Shown here: positions 36,031 through 45,179 of the stretch, piece after piece
Layout: each line of letters starts with the position of its first letter
How positions within the stretch are numbered: the stretch's first letter is position 1
Source of the DNA: Bacteroidota bacterium
GTDB lineage: Bacteria > Bacteroidota > Bacteroidia > Bacteroidales > F082
Length of the DNA: 45,598 nucleotides
NCBI GenBank assembly: GCA_002686705.1
Contig: NYYH01000037.1
Coordinates: 1 to 45,598, forward strand
Reading direction: 5' to 3'
Translations under genes and position numbers: made by a program
The notes under the pieces: generated by a model
Databases searched by the model: none
What the model was told of the DNA's origin: nothing
What the model saw: only the letters and a program-made list of their open reading frames with translations

Positions 36031-37524
36031 TTATAATCCCCTTTCAAGTGGTTCCATAAAACCAAACCCGGTGTTACCCTTCACATCAGCTGTACTTTCA
36101 AGCATTTCGATTGCTTCTTCTCGGTGAGCAGGTGGAATAACAAACCGTTGGTCGAATAATGGTAATGATGTTAACCTGAAGATGGCGTCTGCTGTTTCCT
36201 TATTCATTATAACATCTTTCATCGCCACTTTTGATTCTTCCTCAGGCAGATCGCCAACTGTTTCTGCTCTGCGATGCAAACGAACAGCCATTAGTTTTTT
36301 GAGTACAGTTACAATAACTTCTTCATTACCGGCACTAAATAAGCTGGCCAGATAACTCATTGGCAATCGTGATTTCTCAATTGCACCCCAAAATGAGTCA
36401 GTTGTAGTTTCATAAGTGCCATCCTCATCTACATATGCCATTGTTGGAAGCAATGGTGGTACATAAAATAAGTTTGGCAGGGTCCTAAACTCAGGATGCA
36501 ATGGTAGTGCTAACCCCCACTCCTTAACAAATTTGTATACGGGTGATTTCTGCGCTGTTTCAATGGTTGACTCAGCAATACCATTTTTTCTGGCTGCAAC
36601 TATTATTTTTGGATCATTTGGATCAACATAAATTCCCAGATGGTTGTCTACTAGCATATCTTCATCACAGGAAGCAACGTCTTTAATTTTATCAGCATCA
36701 TAAAGCATAACTCCAATATACCTTATACGTCCAACGCATGAATGAAAGCAAGCTGGTGCTTCACCAACTTCAAGCCGTGGATAGCAAAGAACACATTTCT
36801 CAGATTTATCAGTACTCCAGTTGTAATAACTTTTCTTATAGGGACATGCAGTTACACACATTCTCCACGCACGGCATTTTTTCTGGTTGATAAGCACTAT
36901 GCCATCTTCACCTCTTTTGTAAATAGCACCGGAAGGACATGCTGCAACACAAGCCGGATTAAGACAATGATTACATATTCTTGGTAAATAATGCATTGTC
37001 ATTCGCTCCAACTGAAACATAGCTTCCTGATCAGCAGGGGAGACATTATTAAAATTAACATCATTTTTAGCATAGTCCTCTGAACCAGCAAGATCGTCAT
37101 CCCAGTTTGGTCCTGATTTTGGTGTGATTTTTTCACCCGTGATAAGTGAAATGGACCTCGCAATAGGCTGATCATCACCTTCTTCTGCTTCAAATAAATT
37201 TTCATACTGGTAGGTCCAGGGTTCGTAATAATCATCGATAACCGGCATATTAGGGTTGTGAAATAAACTCTTGATCCCTTTAACTTTTCCGGCACCTTTG
37301 AGTAATACAGAATTTCCTTTTTTTACCCATCCACCTTTGTAAATTTCCTGGTCTTCCCATTTGCTGGGATATCCGGTTCCTGGTTTGGTTTCAACATTGT
37401 TCCACCACATATATTCTGCACCTTTACGATCAGTCCAGATGTTTTTACAGGCAATGGAACAGGTATGACACCCGATACATTTGTCGAGGTGAAAAACCAT
37501 TGCTATTTGCGATCTTATATCCAT
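36031..37524 (-). CDS. narH: Respiratory nitrate reductase beta subunit, iron-sulfur protein
   Basis: The 497-residue electron-transfer subunit carries four clusters. Visible Cys groups are CIGCHTCSIACKN (C16, C19, C22, C26, numbered as in E. coli), CNHCLNPACVAACPSGAI, CRAWRMCVTACPYKK, where Trp replaces one Cys and marks the [3Fe-4S] cluster, and EKCVLCYPRLE with ACFHSCVGRIRYIGV. Length is close to E. coli NarH (512). It moves electrons from NarI haem to NarG on the cytoplasmic face. narG ends 14 bases upstream. Confidence 0.96.
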   Translation of the reverse strand: MDIRSQIAMVFHLDKCIGCHTCSIACKNIWTDRKGAEYMWWNNVETKPGTGYPSKWEDQEIYKGGWVKKGNSVLLKGAGKVKGIKSLFHNPNMPVIDDYYEPWTYQYENLFEAEEGDDQPIARSISLITGEKITPKSGPNWDDDLAGSEDYAKNDVNFNNVSPADQEAMFQLERMTMHYLPRICNHCLNPACVAACPSGAIYKRGEDGIVLINQKKCRAWRMCVTACPYKKSYYNWSTDKSEKCVLCYPRLEVGEAPACFHSCVGRIRYIGVMLYDADKIKDVASCDEDMLVDNHLGIYVDPNDPKIIVAARKNGIAESTIETAQKSPVYKFVKEWGLALPLHPEFRTLPNLFYVPPLLPTMAYVDEDGTYETTTDSFWGAIEKSRLPMSYLASLFSAGNEEVIVTVLKKLMAVRLHRRAETVGDLPEEESKVAMKDVIMNKETADAIFRLTSLPLFDQRFVIPPAHREEAIEMLESTADVKGNTGFGFMEPLERGL

Positions 37525-37538
37525 GGTATAATTCTGTT

Positions 37539-40500
37539 TTAAAATTCTACTTTATCCATTTTTTGAACGAGTACAAAAGTGTCACGGTTTACTCCAACTG
37601 GGCCCCAATAATTAAAGTGATACGTAAATTGTCCATATCCACCTACCATTAGGTTTGGTTTAAGGTGTACTCGAGTAAAACTATTGTTATTGCCAGAGCG
37701 TTTCCCACCTCTCACTTGAGATTTTGGAGTGGAATAAGTACGCTCAACAGCATGGTATACAAAACATATCCCTTTGGGAATCCTGACGCTCACACAAGCT
37801 CTTGTAGAATATACCCCATTATCATTGAACACTTCTACCCAGTCGTTATCTTTAATGCCTAACTCTTCAGCATCTTCAACACTTAACCAACATGGTTCCA
37901 TGCCTCTGGATAGCGTAAGCATTCTAAGAGTATCCCCATAAGTAGAATGAATGTGCCATTTTCCGTGCGGAGTCAGTACGTTGAGCATTTTAGCTCTTCC
38001 TGTCGCCACGGTTTTTCTTAACTCACCATAAGCTTCTGGTCTTGGTGATGGCTTATAAGTAGGCAAATGTTCACCAAACTTGATATAACCTTCATGATCA
38101 AGATAGAAGTGTTGACGTCCAGTAAGTGTGCGCCATGGTACAAGACGTTCTATATTATAAGTATAGGCAGAGTATGCACGACCATTATTCATTAACCCGG
38201 ACCATACGGGTGATTGGTTATATCTGTGTGGTTTTGCCTGCAGGTCTTTGTAGTTTATAAGCACATCCTGACTCCCTTCACTAATATCTGTCAATGACAA
38301 GCCGGTTCTTTTCTCAGCTCCTTCATATGCCCGTTGGCTGAGTACCCCATTTGTAAGGCTTGACAGGTGAAGAACTGCATTTGCTGCCTCTTCATCTTCA
38401 TATAATGAAGGATATTTTACTCCATCTACTTCTTGTAAGTGACCAGCATCCTTAAGCATGTCTTCATAAAAATCTGCACATTGGTATCCATTACCGTGTG
38501 CACCAAGTCCATTTTTAACGTTTGGTCCAAGGCTGATGAACTTATCATAAATTTTAGTGTAGTCACGATCGACAACCACCATATTATGCATTGTTTTGCC
38601 AGGAATAGGTTCACATTCGCCTTTACTCCAATCTTTAATTTCGCTTTGTGATATTTCACCAGCACTATCATGTGCAATCGGTAAGTTCACTAAATCCCTA
38701 ACAGGAGTCGAAAAATGTTTCTTAGCTAATTCACTTGTTTCTTTTGCTATCTCACGGAAGATCATCCAATCACTTTTTGATTCCCATACAGGTGCAATGG
38801 CTTTTGAAAGAGGGTGTATAAATGAGTGCATGTCAGTACTGTTAAGGTCTGTTTTCTCGTACCAGGATGCTGCCGGTAAAATAATATCAGAATACAAAGC
38901 AGAAGTATCCATCCTAAAATTGAGATTGACAATCAAGTCCATTTTTCCTTCTGGATTTTCACTTTTGAATTGAATGTCTTTTACAAATTGATCGGCTACC
39001 TCATCAGCAATGGAGTTGTTATGTGTACCTAGATAATGCTTCAAGAAAAACTCGTGGCCCTTAGCACTTCCAGCAATAGCATTACCCCTCCAAACGTACC
39101 AAACACGAGGAAAGTTTTCTTCTTCATCAGGCTGAGTAACAGCATATTCCAGCTTTTTATTCTTTAGCTGATTAACTACGTAATTTTTAATTTCATCATC
39201 CGTTTTTGCTCCTGCATTTTCCGCATCTGTAACAATATCTAAATTGCTTTTATTATACTGAGGATAAAAAGGCATCCAGCCATTTTTTACTGATTTAACA
39301 ATCATATCTGCAGAGTGCATTGAAGAAAGCTCATTCTTGGGAACAGTATTATAGTCGGCCTGATTACCATCATAACGCCACTGATTTGAATTAATATAAT
39401 GCCATATTGGAGTTTGCTGCAAACGAACACCGTTTTGCCAGTCTTTTCCTGACATGATTGCTCCCCAGGAATCAGACGGTGCAAGCTTTTCCTGACCAAC
39501 ATAATGGTTCATCCCACCACCATTAACGCCAATACATCCTGTTAACATCAGGGCCATCGTTCCAGCACGATAAATAAGATTATTATGATACCAGTGGTTG
39601 ATACCAGCACCTATTATAATGCTGCATTTGCCATGAGTAGTCTCTGCTGTTCTAGCCCATTCACGGGCAAATTGCATTACAGTTTTAGGACCTATTCCTG
39701 TTAAAATTTCTTGCCACGCTGGCGTATAAGCTGCATTTTTATCATCATATGTTGTTGGGTATTCTCCGCCGAGTCCACGATCTATACCATATTGAGCCAT
39801 AATAAGGTCGTAAACAGTAGTAACAGATACTTTACCATTTTTAGTTTCAACATGCTTTACAGGCACACCTCTTAGCGCAGAATTACTTTTTCCATACTCA
39901 ATAAATTCTACCTGTAGTACATCATCATTATTTTCAAGCAGTGATAGTACTGGATCATATTTCTGACCTGTTTCGGCATCTTCAAATTTCATGTTCCAAT
40001 TACCATCTTTTCCATCCCAACGGTGTCCGGAACTTCCACCCGGACAGATAAAGTCACCAGTTTCGGAGTCTATATTTAAGAATTTCCAATCTCCTTTTTC
40101 AATATTCTTATATTTATCAACTGTATTAGCTCTAAGCATCCTACCGGGTACCAGTTTGCCATCTTCTTCGTTTATTTCAACAAGAAATGGGCTGTCAGTG
40201 TATTTCTTAGTATAATCAATAAAATAAGGAGTTTGTTTTTCATAATGATACTCCTTAAGTATAACGTGTGTAACAGCCATCCAAAAAGCGCCATCCTGTC
40301 CTGCATGAACAGGTATCCACTTATCAGCATACTTTGCTACCATGTTAAAGTCGGGGGCAAAGACAACTGTTTTAGTACCGTTATGTCGCGACTCCGAAAA
40401 GAAATGAACATCTGGGGTACGCGTCATGCCTAGGTTTGCACCCATGCAGGCAATAAATTTCGAATTGTACCAGTCGGCACTTTCTGCAACGTCCGTTTGT

Positions 40501-41150
40501 TCTCCCCAAATTTCAGGGAACGAATTAGGTAAGTCACAATACCAATCATAGAAACTAAGGTTAACACCACCCATTAATTGAAGGAAACGAGAACCTGCGG
40601 CATAACTTAGCATAGACATGGCGGGTATTGGAGAGAAACCGGTAATGCGATCTGGTCCATATTTCTTAACCGTATAAATATTTGATGCAGCAATAATCTC
40701 TTTTGCTTCGTCCCAGGTCGCTCTTCTAAAACCACCTTTTCCTCTTGCTATTTGGTATCTTCTACGGGTTTTTGGATTATTTTGAATATTTTCCCATGCT
40801 TTTAAGGAATCTCCTGTTTTGGCCTTTTCCTCATTAAATATATCTACCAAAGCACCACGGATCATGGGATACTTAACGCGAATTGGACTGTATAAATACC
40901 ATGAAAAAGAAATGCCACGCTGGCAACCTCTGGGTTCGTAAGGTGGTAACGATTTCTCAAGTAAAGGATAATCCATAGCCTGAGTTTCCCAAACTACAAT
41001 ACCATCTTTTACATGAATATTCCAGCTGCATCCACCGGTACAGTTAACACCATGAGTGCTTCGTACTACTTTGTCGTGTTGCCACCTGTTTCTGTATAGT
41101 TCCTCCCATTTTCTTGTTTTGGGAGAAATGAGATCTTTGATCCAACTCAT
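37539..41150 (-). CDS. narG: Respiratory nitrate reductase alpha subunit, Mo-bis-MGD enzyme
   Basis: The 1203-residue catalytic subunit reduces nitrate to nitrite. The N-terminus has [13 protein letters not shown] with H33, C37 and C41, plus C76 in RGCQRG, the ligands of the FS0 [4Fe-4S] cluster (E. coli H49, C53, C57, C92). Asp206 in [20 protein letters not shown] matches the molybdenum ligand Asp222. No twin-arginine signal peptide with a hydrophobic core is seen, consistent with the cytoplasmic Nar form rather than the exported archaeal or planctomycete type. Other motifs include [18 protein letters not shown] and a C-terminal MopB-like domain. Length is near E. coli NarG (1247). The start is 18 bases after the cytochrome gene stop. 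Confidence 0.97.
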   Translation of the reverse strand: MSWIKDLISPKTRKWEELYRNRWQHDKVVRSTHGVNCTGGCSWNIHVKDGIVVWETQAMDYPLLEKSLPPYEPRGCQRGISFSWYLYSPIRVKYPMIRGALVDIFNEEKAKTGDSLKAWENIQNNPKTRRRYQIARGKGGFRRATWDEAKEIIAASNIYTVKKYGPDRITGFSPIPAMSMLSYAAGSRFLQLMGGVNLSFYDWYCDLPNSFPEIWGEQTDVAESADWYNSKFIACMGANLGMTRTPDVHFFSESRHNGTKTVVFAPDFNMVAKYADKWIPVHAGQDGAFWMAVTHVILKEYHYEKQTPYFIDYTKKYTDSPFLVEINEEDGKLVPGRMLRANTVDKYKNIEKGDWKFLNIDSETGDFICPGGSSGHRWDGKDGNWNMKFEDAETGQKYDPVLSLLENNDDVLQVEFIEYGKSNSALRGVPVKHVETKNGKVSVTTVYDLIMAQYGIDRGLGGEYPTTYDDKNAAYTPAWQEILTGIGPKTVMQFAREWARTAETTHGKCSIIIGAGINHWYHNNLIYRAGTMALMLTGCIGVNGGGMNHYVGQEKLAPSDSWGAIMSGKDWQNGVRLQQTPIWHYINSNQWRYDGNQADYNTVPKNELSSMHSADMIVKSVKNGWMPFYPQYNKSNLDIVTDAENAGAKTDDEIKNYVVNQLKNKKLEYAVTQPDEEENFPRVWYVWRGNAIAGSAKGHEFFLKHYLGTHNNSIADEVADQFVKDIQFKSENPEGKMDLIVNLNFRMDTSALYSDIILPAASWYEKTDLNSTDMHSFIHPLSKAIAPVWESKSDWMIFREIAKETSELAKKHFSTPVRDLVNLPIAHDSAGEISQSEIKDWSKGECEPIPGKTMHNMVVVDRDYTKIYDKFISLGPNVKNGLGAHGNGYQCADFYEDMLKDAGHLQEVDGVKYPSLYEDEEAANAVLHLSSLTNGVLSQRAYEGAEKRTGLSLTDISEGSQDVLINYKDLQAKPHRYNQSPVWSGLMNNGRAYSAYTYNIERLVPWRTLTGRQHFYLDHEGYIKFGEHLPTYKPSPRPEAYGELRKTVATGRAKMLNVLTPHGKWHIHSTYGDTLRMLTLSRGMEPCWLSVEDAEELGIKDNDWVEVFNDNGVYSTRACVSVRIPKGICFVYHAVERTYSTPKSQVRGGKRSGNNNSFTRVHLKPNLMVGGYGQFTYHFNYWGPVGVNRDTFVLVQKMDKVEF

Positions 41151-41168
41151 TTTAATAAATGTTTTTTC

Positions 41169-42002
41169 TTAATTAATCACTGCGGTTTGCCTTTGGAAAA
41201 TTTTGTAGTTTACACTTTCCTTCTTTCGATTAAAATAAAGTATGCTGATAGTTATCTGAAGTAATACAAATACTATTAAGCCAAAAATGACGAATGTGAA
41301 ACCAAAATCTACCGGATGTTGATAGATGCTGTTTTCATCAACGGAGCGTAAGTATGCTGTAAGGTTAAGGACTTCATTTTCCGTTAAAGGTGCGTTTATA
41401 TATGCTTCCCTCATGGCTGGAAATGGAGGATTTTTAACTATTGCAGAGACCCCTGCACTCCCCATTAAATTGTAAGTATTTGTTAGATCTTTCGCTAAAG
41501 TGCCACTACTAAATATCCTGTCGTCTTTTACAGTATGGCAGGTAATGCATGCAGATCCTCCGTTGGTAAATCTATTTTTACCGGTAAAAAGCAAAAGTCC
41601 TTCGGCAACATTTTCTTCAGAAGCATTCTCTAACAAATCCGTTGGTTGCTCCTGACCCTCAGTTTCGGCAATTCCAGAACCTGCATTATTAATATAATTC
41701 AGAAGAGCTTTTACTTGTTCGGTATCCAAAGGTTGATCGGGCATCAACAAACTATTGTACTCCTTATATATAGCAACTGCATCAGCATCACCACTTTTGA
41801 TAATCGATTGCGAAGATTGAATAAAATCAATCAGCCAAACCTGCGTTCGCTTTTCACTTATATTTTTCAAGTCAGGCCCTACTAATCTACCTTTACCAAT
41901 TGTATGACAAGGTGCACATGCTTTGTTAAATATATCCTGACCTTGGTCTGCCTTACAATAAAAAAAAGCAAGCATCGCCATAACAATAATTGAGATTTTC
42001 AT
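41169..42002 (-). CDS. Membrane-anchored diheme cytochrome c (NarC-like)
   Basis: The 277-residue protein has a signal segment (about 1-16, FYC at its end), two class I cytochrome c domains with CAPCH (C29, C32, H33) and CITCH (C152, C155, H156), and likely axial Met87 (LLMPDQP) and Met197 (FPAMREA). A single membrane helix lies near 234-256 with a short basic cytoplasmic tail. It is the first gene of the operon, 18 bases before narG. Some Thermus and other nar operons start with a diheme cytochrome NarC that helps pass electrons to or from the enzyme; here it could feed a periplasmic nitrite or NO reductase, or serve NarI. The role is inferred from position and topology. Confidence 0.88.
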   Translation of the reverse strand: MKISIIVMAMLAFFYCKADQGQDIFNKACAPCHTIGKGRLVGPDLKNISEKRTQVWLIDFIQSSQSIIKSGDADAVAIYKEYNSLLMPDQPLDTEQVKALLNYINNAGSGIAETEGQEQPTDLLENASEENVAEGLLLFTGKNRFTNGGSACITCHTVKDDRIFSSGTLAKDLTNTYNLMGSAGVSAIVKNPPFPAMREAYINAPLTENEVLNLTAYLRSVDENSIYQHPVDFGFTFVIFGLIVFVLLQITISILYFNRKKESVNYKIFQRQTAVIN

Positions 42003-42196
42003 TAGATAATACTTAATAAAAATTACTACTAAATTTCGCGGATAAAAGTACTACTTAATTAAATTAAAAATTACTTTTTTATGAGCCACATCATAATTTA
42101 TAATTCTTCTACATAAACTAATTTTCTCTATTATCCTTATTTACTGCTACTTATGTATTTTTTGTGTTTTCATGGGCTTTCATGCTCTGCTTAGTT

Positions 42197-42212
42197 TATG
42201 ATTTGTATCATA
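42197..42212. promoter_or_regulatory. FNR/CRP-type palindrome upstream of the nitrate operon
   Basis: TATGAT-TTGT-ATCATA is a perfect 16-base inverted repeat with six-base arms. Its core TGAT-N4-ATCA equals the FNR consensus TTGAT-N4-ATCAA except for the outermost base of each arm. It lies about 195 bases before the cytochrome c ATG in the only long gap before the operon, which ends with two Crp/Fnr regulators. The exact transcription start and hence the activation class cannot be fixed by eye. Confidence 0.65.
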
Positions 42213-42287
42213 TATTATTAGGCTTAAGTAGATTACTCTTACTTACATTACAAAAGAAAGTAAAAGGATTATTATGTTCAATTAAAA

Positions 42288-42315
42288 AAAGTCTTGTAGA
42301 AAACTACAAGACTTT
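42288..42315 (-). terminator. Intrinsic terminator after the DUF2807 gene
   Basis: A perfect 12-bp stem (core GTCTTGTAG/CTACAAGAC) closes on a four-base loop; on the minus strand it runs into seven T residues. It lies 127 bases downstream of the stop at 42442 and isolates the nitrate operon from read-through. Confidence 0.85.
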
Positions 42316-42441
42316 CAATTATGGATTCTCTATGAGATAATACCGAATTTACATAGACTACTTTATTTCTATTTTCTTAAGCACATATCAATTTTTAGAA
42401 ATAGAGTCTTATAAGATTACTCTGTAGATTAATAACAAAAC

Positions 42442-43146
42442 TTAGTCATTCTTTTGTTTAATTGATCCAAGTCCATTTGTGTCCAGATTTTTTGTTTTCG
42501 GATCACCCATATATTTGATTGAACCAACACCATTTAATGTTGCCATCAAGTTACCAGTTGTATAAACTTTTGCTGCTCCAACACCAGAAACTGTTATGTC
42601 CATATCAGTTGTAACAAATCCATAGCCCTCAAATGTTCCCACACCTTCAACTCTTACAACAGCTTTATCAGCATAACCTACGGTGGTTAGAACACCGGTG
42701 CCAAACATATTTCCGGCGAAATCTGAACACTTAATATTTAAATCCATACTACCAGTCCCTCGTAATGTGGCAGCAAACTTTTCTGCTTTAAATATTTCAT
42801 TTGCTTTAACTGATCCAACACCAGACAATGACACAGATTCTATTGATTTGAAATAAACATTTATAATAACAGATTTGAAAAGTTTAGTTATACTTTTGTC
42901 TTTTTCAGTAGTACTAATAGTCAGCAAATCTCCACTTTGAACAACCTTTATTTTCTCAAATATATCTTTACTTTTACTTTCAATCACAACCTTTTCTTCA
43001 TGAGCAGGTATTAATATCCATTGGGCAGATCCTTCAAATTTTACTTCGTTAAATGAACTAACAGTAATTTCCTTTTGTACCTGAGCTTTAATACTAAAAG
43101 CAAATAGTAAGGTAGTTACAGCTAAAAATGCAATTTTAATTTTCAT
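42442..43146 (-). CDS. Secreted head-GIN domain protein (DUF2807)
   Basis: The 234-residue protein has a signal peptide (about 1-21, ending SIKAQ) and one DUF2807 domain built from short repeated beta turns, with recurring G-V/T-G motifs (SLSGVGSVKA, LRGTGSMDLN, MFGTGVLTT, VEGVGTFEG, VSGVGAAKV, LNGVGSIKYMG). This pattern indicates a right-handed beta-helix-like fold exported to the envelope. The family is very common in Bacteroidota; its function is unknown, with adhesin-like roles proposed. The gene is monocistronic, with a strong terminator downstream and 325 bases before the next gene. Confidence 0.88.
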   Translation of the reverse strand: MKIKIAFLAVTTLLFAFSIKAQVQKEITVSSFNEVKFEGSAQWILIPAHEEKVVIESKSKDIFEKIKVVQSGDLLTISTTEKDKSITKLFKSVIINVYFKSIESVSLSGVGSVKANEIFKAEKFAATLRGTGSMDLNIKCSDFAGNMFGTGVLTTVGYADKAVVRVEGVGTFEGYGFVTTDMDITVSGVGAAKVYTTGNLMATLNGVGSIKYMGDPKTKNLDTNGLGSIKQKND

Positions 43147-43471
43147 TGTTTCAGATTTAGTTTATAAATACGTGCACTTTTGTAAATGTACGTTTAAATT
43201 TAATGTAGTTTAAAGGACAACTATAAGTTGATCAAGTTGCAAAAATGAGGAATAATTTATCTTAACTAATATGATTTGGCATTGCTTATCTCTGTCCATT
43301 GGAATCTACATATTCAATGCCATTACAGATTTGTGGATAAATACTAGTTTGTTTGATATGAGTATTAATACATGAATAAGCTAATATAAATACTTTAGAA
43401 ATTACCTTAGCCTTAAATTAAAATAGTTGTGTGAAATGGTATCAGGATACTAAAATCGTTCTAGGATTGAA
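43147..43471. other. Intergenic region between DUF2807 and the cold-shock-domain gene
   Basis: This 325-base AT-rich stretch lies upstream of DUF2807 and downstream of the cold-shock-domain gene. No ORF, tRNA, terminator hairpin or TAnnTTTG box is convincing. A short palindrome GTATTAATAC (43362-43371) is present but may be chance in such AT-rich DNA. Confidence 0.5.
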
Positions 43472-43924
43472 CTACTTAAATAGCTTAACTTGTGTCGCTG
43501 CAGGGCCCTTTGGACCCATCTCTTTTTCAAAGCTTACAACATTATCTTCACTTATTTCTTCTAGCAAATTGTTAGCATGTACAAAAACACTTTCCTGAGT
43601 TTCCAGGTCCCTAATAAACCCAAAACCTTTTGAATCATTATAAAATGTCACTATTCCTTTTCTTATGGGGTCTTCATCTTCAATCGAATCACGATTAGGG
43701 ACTCCTATCGCAATATCTTCTAATTTGATATCTTTCTTTTTTGTGGGATCAGGAGGTGCGGAAGAAATCATTCCATTTTCATCTACATAAGCAATCATGT
43801 CGTCAAGACCACTTTTTTTCTCACTTTCTTTCCTTGCCAGTTTCTTTTTCTCTTTTTCTTGGCGTTTTTTCTCCTTTTTGTTTCGTACTTCTTTTTTGTT
43901 GAAGGTTTCTTGTGATCTACCCAT
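43472..43924 (-). CDS. Cold-shock-domain protein with lysine-rich N-terminal extension
   Basis: The 150-residue protein has a highly charged N-terminus (about 1-40, rich in Lys/Glu/Arg, likely a single helix or RNA-binding tail), a linker carrying DDMIAYVDENGMISSAPPDPTKK, and a C-terminal cold-shock domain (about 88-150). The domain shows RNP1-like KGFGFIRD and RNP2-like SVFVHANNL. The domain binds single-stranded RNA; the extension resembles that of a two-part Bacteroidota family. The gene has two inverted repeats in its upstream region (44004-44022 and 44064-44078), which may act in the mRNA leader. It probably assists translation or RNA turnover. Confidence 0.9.
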   Translation of the reverse strand: MGRSQETFNKKEVRNKKEKKRQEKEKKKLARKESEKKSGLDDMIAYVDENGMISSAPPDPTKKKDIKLEDIAIGVPNRDSIEDEDPIRKGIVTFYNDSKGFGFIRDLETQESVFVHANNLLEEISEDNVVSFEKEMGPKGPAATQVKLFK

Positions 43925-44003
43925 AAATTTTTCGAACTTTACTTAATATTTACTTTTTTAATTATTGTCGTAATAAAACGTGCCATCCATCTCTATCAAT
44001 ATT

Positions 44004-44022
44004 GTCAACTCATACAGTTGAC
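44004..44022. repeat. Inverted repeat GTCAACT-N5-AGTTGAC upstream of the cold-shock-domain gene
   Basis: Seven-base perfect arms with a five-base spacer lie 80 bases before the ATG at 43924. It could be a protein-binding site or a small hairpin in the leader RNA. Confidence 0.5.
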
Positions 44023-44063
44023 TACATACCGGCTATTCCTGTTTAATTATCGAAAGCCTTTAA

Positions 44064-44078
44064 TTGTACATAGTACAA
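44064..44078. repeat. Inverted repeat TTGTAC-N3-GTACAA upstream of the cold-shock-domain gene
   Basis: Six-base perfect arms with a three-base spacer, 41 bases beyond the first repeat. Its compact spacing suits a DNA operator more than a stable RNA hairpin; chance cannot be excluded. Confidence 0.45.
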
Positions 44079-44155
44079 ATACCTACTCCTACTTTATCAC
44101 AAATGAAATCGTAATGTGAAGCCACTAATAGTACCTGAATTAAGATTAAGGGATT

Positions 44156-44356
44156 TTAATTTGCAGATTTCACGTTAATGGCAACTAACCCCTTTTCACC
44201 TTGCTTGATCTCGAAAGTAACTTCCTCATCAGTCTGAAGTCCGCTATACGGACTCTCTAAACTTGTTCGGTGAACAAATATATCTTCACCAGTTTCCGAT
44301 TCAATAAAGCCAAAACCTTTTACATCATTGTACCATTTTACTTTTCCCTTTGTCAT
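44156..44356 (-). CDS. CspA-family cold-shock protein
   Basis: The 66-residue protein is a single cold-shock domain, with MTKGKVKWYNDVKGFGFIESETGEDIFVHRTSL covering strand 1, RNP1 (KGFGFI) and RNP2 (DIFVH), and VTFEIKQGEKGLVAINVK at the end. It binds single-stranded nucleic acid as an RNA chaperone. Length is standard (65-70). It lies 21 bases downstream of the RRM gene and is probably co-transcribed with it. Confidence 0.95.
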   Translation of the reverse strand: MTKGKVKWYNDVKGFGFIESETGEDIFVHRTSLESPYSGLQTDEEVTFEIKQGEKGLVAINVKSAN

Positions 44357-44377
44357 AATAAAGTATTCAAATAAGTA

Positions 44378-44629
44378 TTAAAACTGTCTTTTTGGTTTTG
44401 CCTCATTTACAACTATTTCTCTTTCTTGAAAAGAAGTACCATCTAGTTCTTTCATTGCCTTGGTTGCTTCTTCATCGTTTTCCATAGTTATAAATCCAAA
44501 GCCTTTACTTCTACCGCTAAATTTATCAGTGATAATTTTAACTGATTCTACGGTTCCAAACTCACCAAATAAACTTTCTAATTCACTTTCACTCACCTTG
44601 AAATTAAGATTTCCTACATAAATATTCAT
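44378..44629 (-). CDS. RRM-domain RNA-binding protein
   Basis: From the ATG at 44629 the product has 83 residues forming one RNA recognition motif: RNP2 NIYVGNLNF at the very start and RNP1 SKGFGFITM, with the usual beta-alpha-beta-beta-alpha-beta order and a basic tail (KPKRQF). An upstream in-frame ATG at 44710 would add 27 residues, but the shorter start begins at the motif as family members do, and the promoter at 44740-44773 leaves a leader of about 105 bases. Such short RRM proteins are abundant in Bacteroidota and cyanobacteria and are often cold-inducible. It is the first gene of the RRM-CspA pair. Confidence 0.92.
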   Translation of the reverse strand: MNIYVGNLNFKVSESELESLFGEFGTVESVKIITDKFSGRSKGFGFITMENDEEATKAMKELDGTSFQEREIVVNEAKPKRQF

Positions 44630-45179
44630 AATCTCTACATTTAAATTGTTAATTTTTCTAAACATGTTAGTTTGCTTAATTCTGAAGAAAATTTGACAGA
44701 ACCACCGCAACTAGCATATTAGCCTATTGCTAAAGCTGGCAAAGGTACGCATTTATTTTCAGGCTTTTACAAATTATAAATATTTCTTACACATAAACAA
44801 AAATCTCATATCGCAATTGTATTACAGAGATACTACAAAAAAAATTAGAACGTCAAACTCTATTATCATGCATCCCAATTCGATATAAATTTAGATTCTT
44901 ATAAAATATATTTCAAAATTCTTAATAATCACTCGTCAAATTCAATTCGTTAATTAATATTTTTACGCTAACCATCACGAAATATCCCTGATAATCCTAA
45001 ATAATTTGCCTTATGTGAAGCTATATATTTAAATTTTTTGATATTTATTTATAACGTATTGAATTACTGTATTATAGCCAGCAAATGTTAGTGGATAATT
45101 TTATAAATACTTATAGGGTATTTGTATATCTTTACCGGTCATATTTTTAAATAAATTAATAACATAATATACTAGAAAA
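44630..45179. other. Divergent intergenic region between RRM and lipoprotein genes
   Basis: This 550-base AT-rich region separates divergent genes. It contains the RRM promoter and leader on the minus side and, near the lipoprotein gene, an AAATAC-N7-GTATTT inverted repeat (45105-45123) next to a TATCTTTA near-match to the -7 box (45127-45134). No further ORF, tRNA or terminator is evident. Confidence 0.55.
44740..44772 (-). promoter_or_regulatory. Bacteroidota promoter for the RRM-CspA pair
   Basis: On the minus strand TTG (44770-44772) is followed after 22 bases by TACCTTTG (44740-44747), a canonical -33/-7 pair. The predicted leader before the ATG at 44629 is about 105 bases, long as in many cold-shock mRNAs. 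Confidence 0.62.

Larger units (their letters stand above)
42003..42441. other. Regulatory intergenic region upstream of the nitrate operon
   Basis: This 439-base stretch contains no credible gene. It holds, in order from the operon start, an AT-rich leader, a TACTTTTA sequence on the minus strand (42043-42050, one mismatch to TAnnTTTG), a perfect FNR/CRP-type palindrome (42197-42212), and the terminator of the preceding gene (42288-42315). Both flanking genes point the same way, so the control signals between 42003 and about 42280 serve only the nitrate operon. Confidence 0.7.

Noticed and set aside
42003..42441. Possible small RNA or short ORFs in the nitrate operon upstream region
   Set aside because: No frame has a convincing start or composition, and the only hairpin is the terminator of the preceding gene.
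43362..43371. GTATTAATAC palindrome upstream of DUF2807
   Set aside because: Ten-base AT-rich palindromes are expected by chance in a region of this composition, and it sits over 200 bases from the gene.
44630..44710. Upstream extension of the RRM protein (27 extra residues)
   Set aside because: The RRM begins exactly at the internal Met, and the extra segment is hydrophobic/basic without similarity to RRM proteins; it more likely belongs to the leader.
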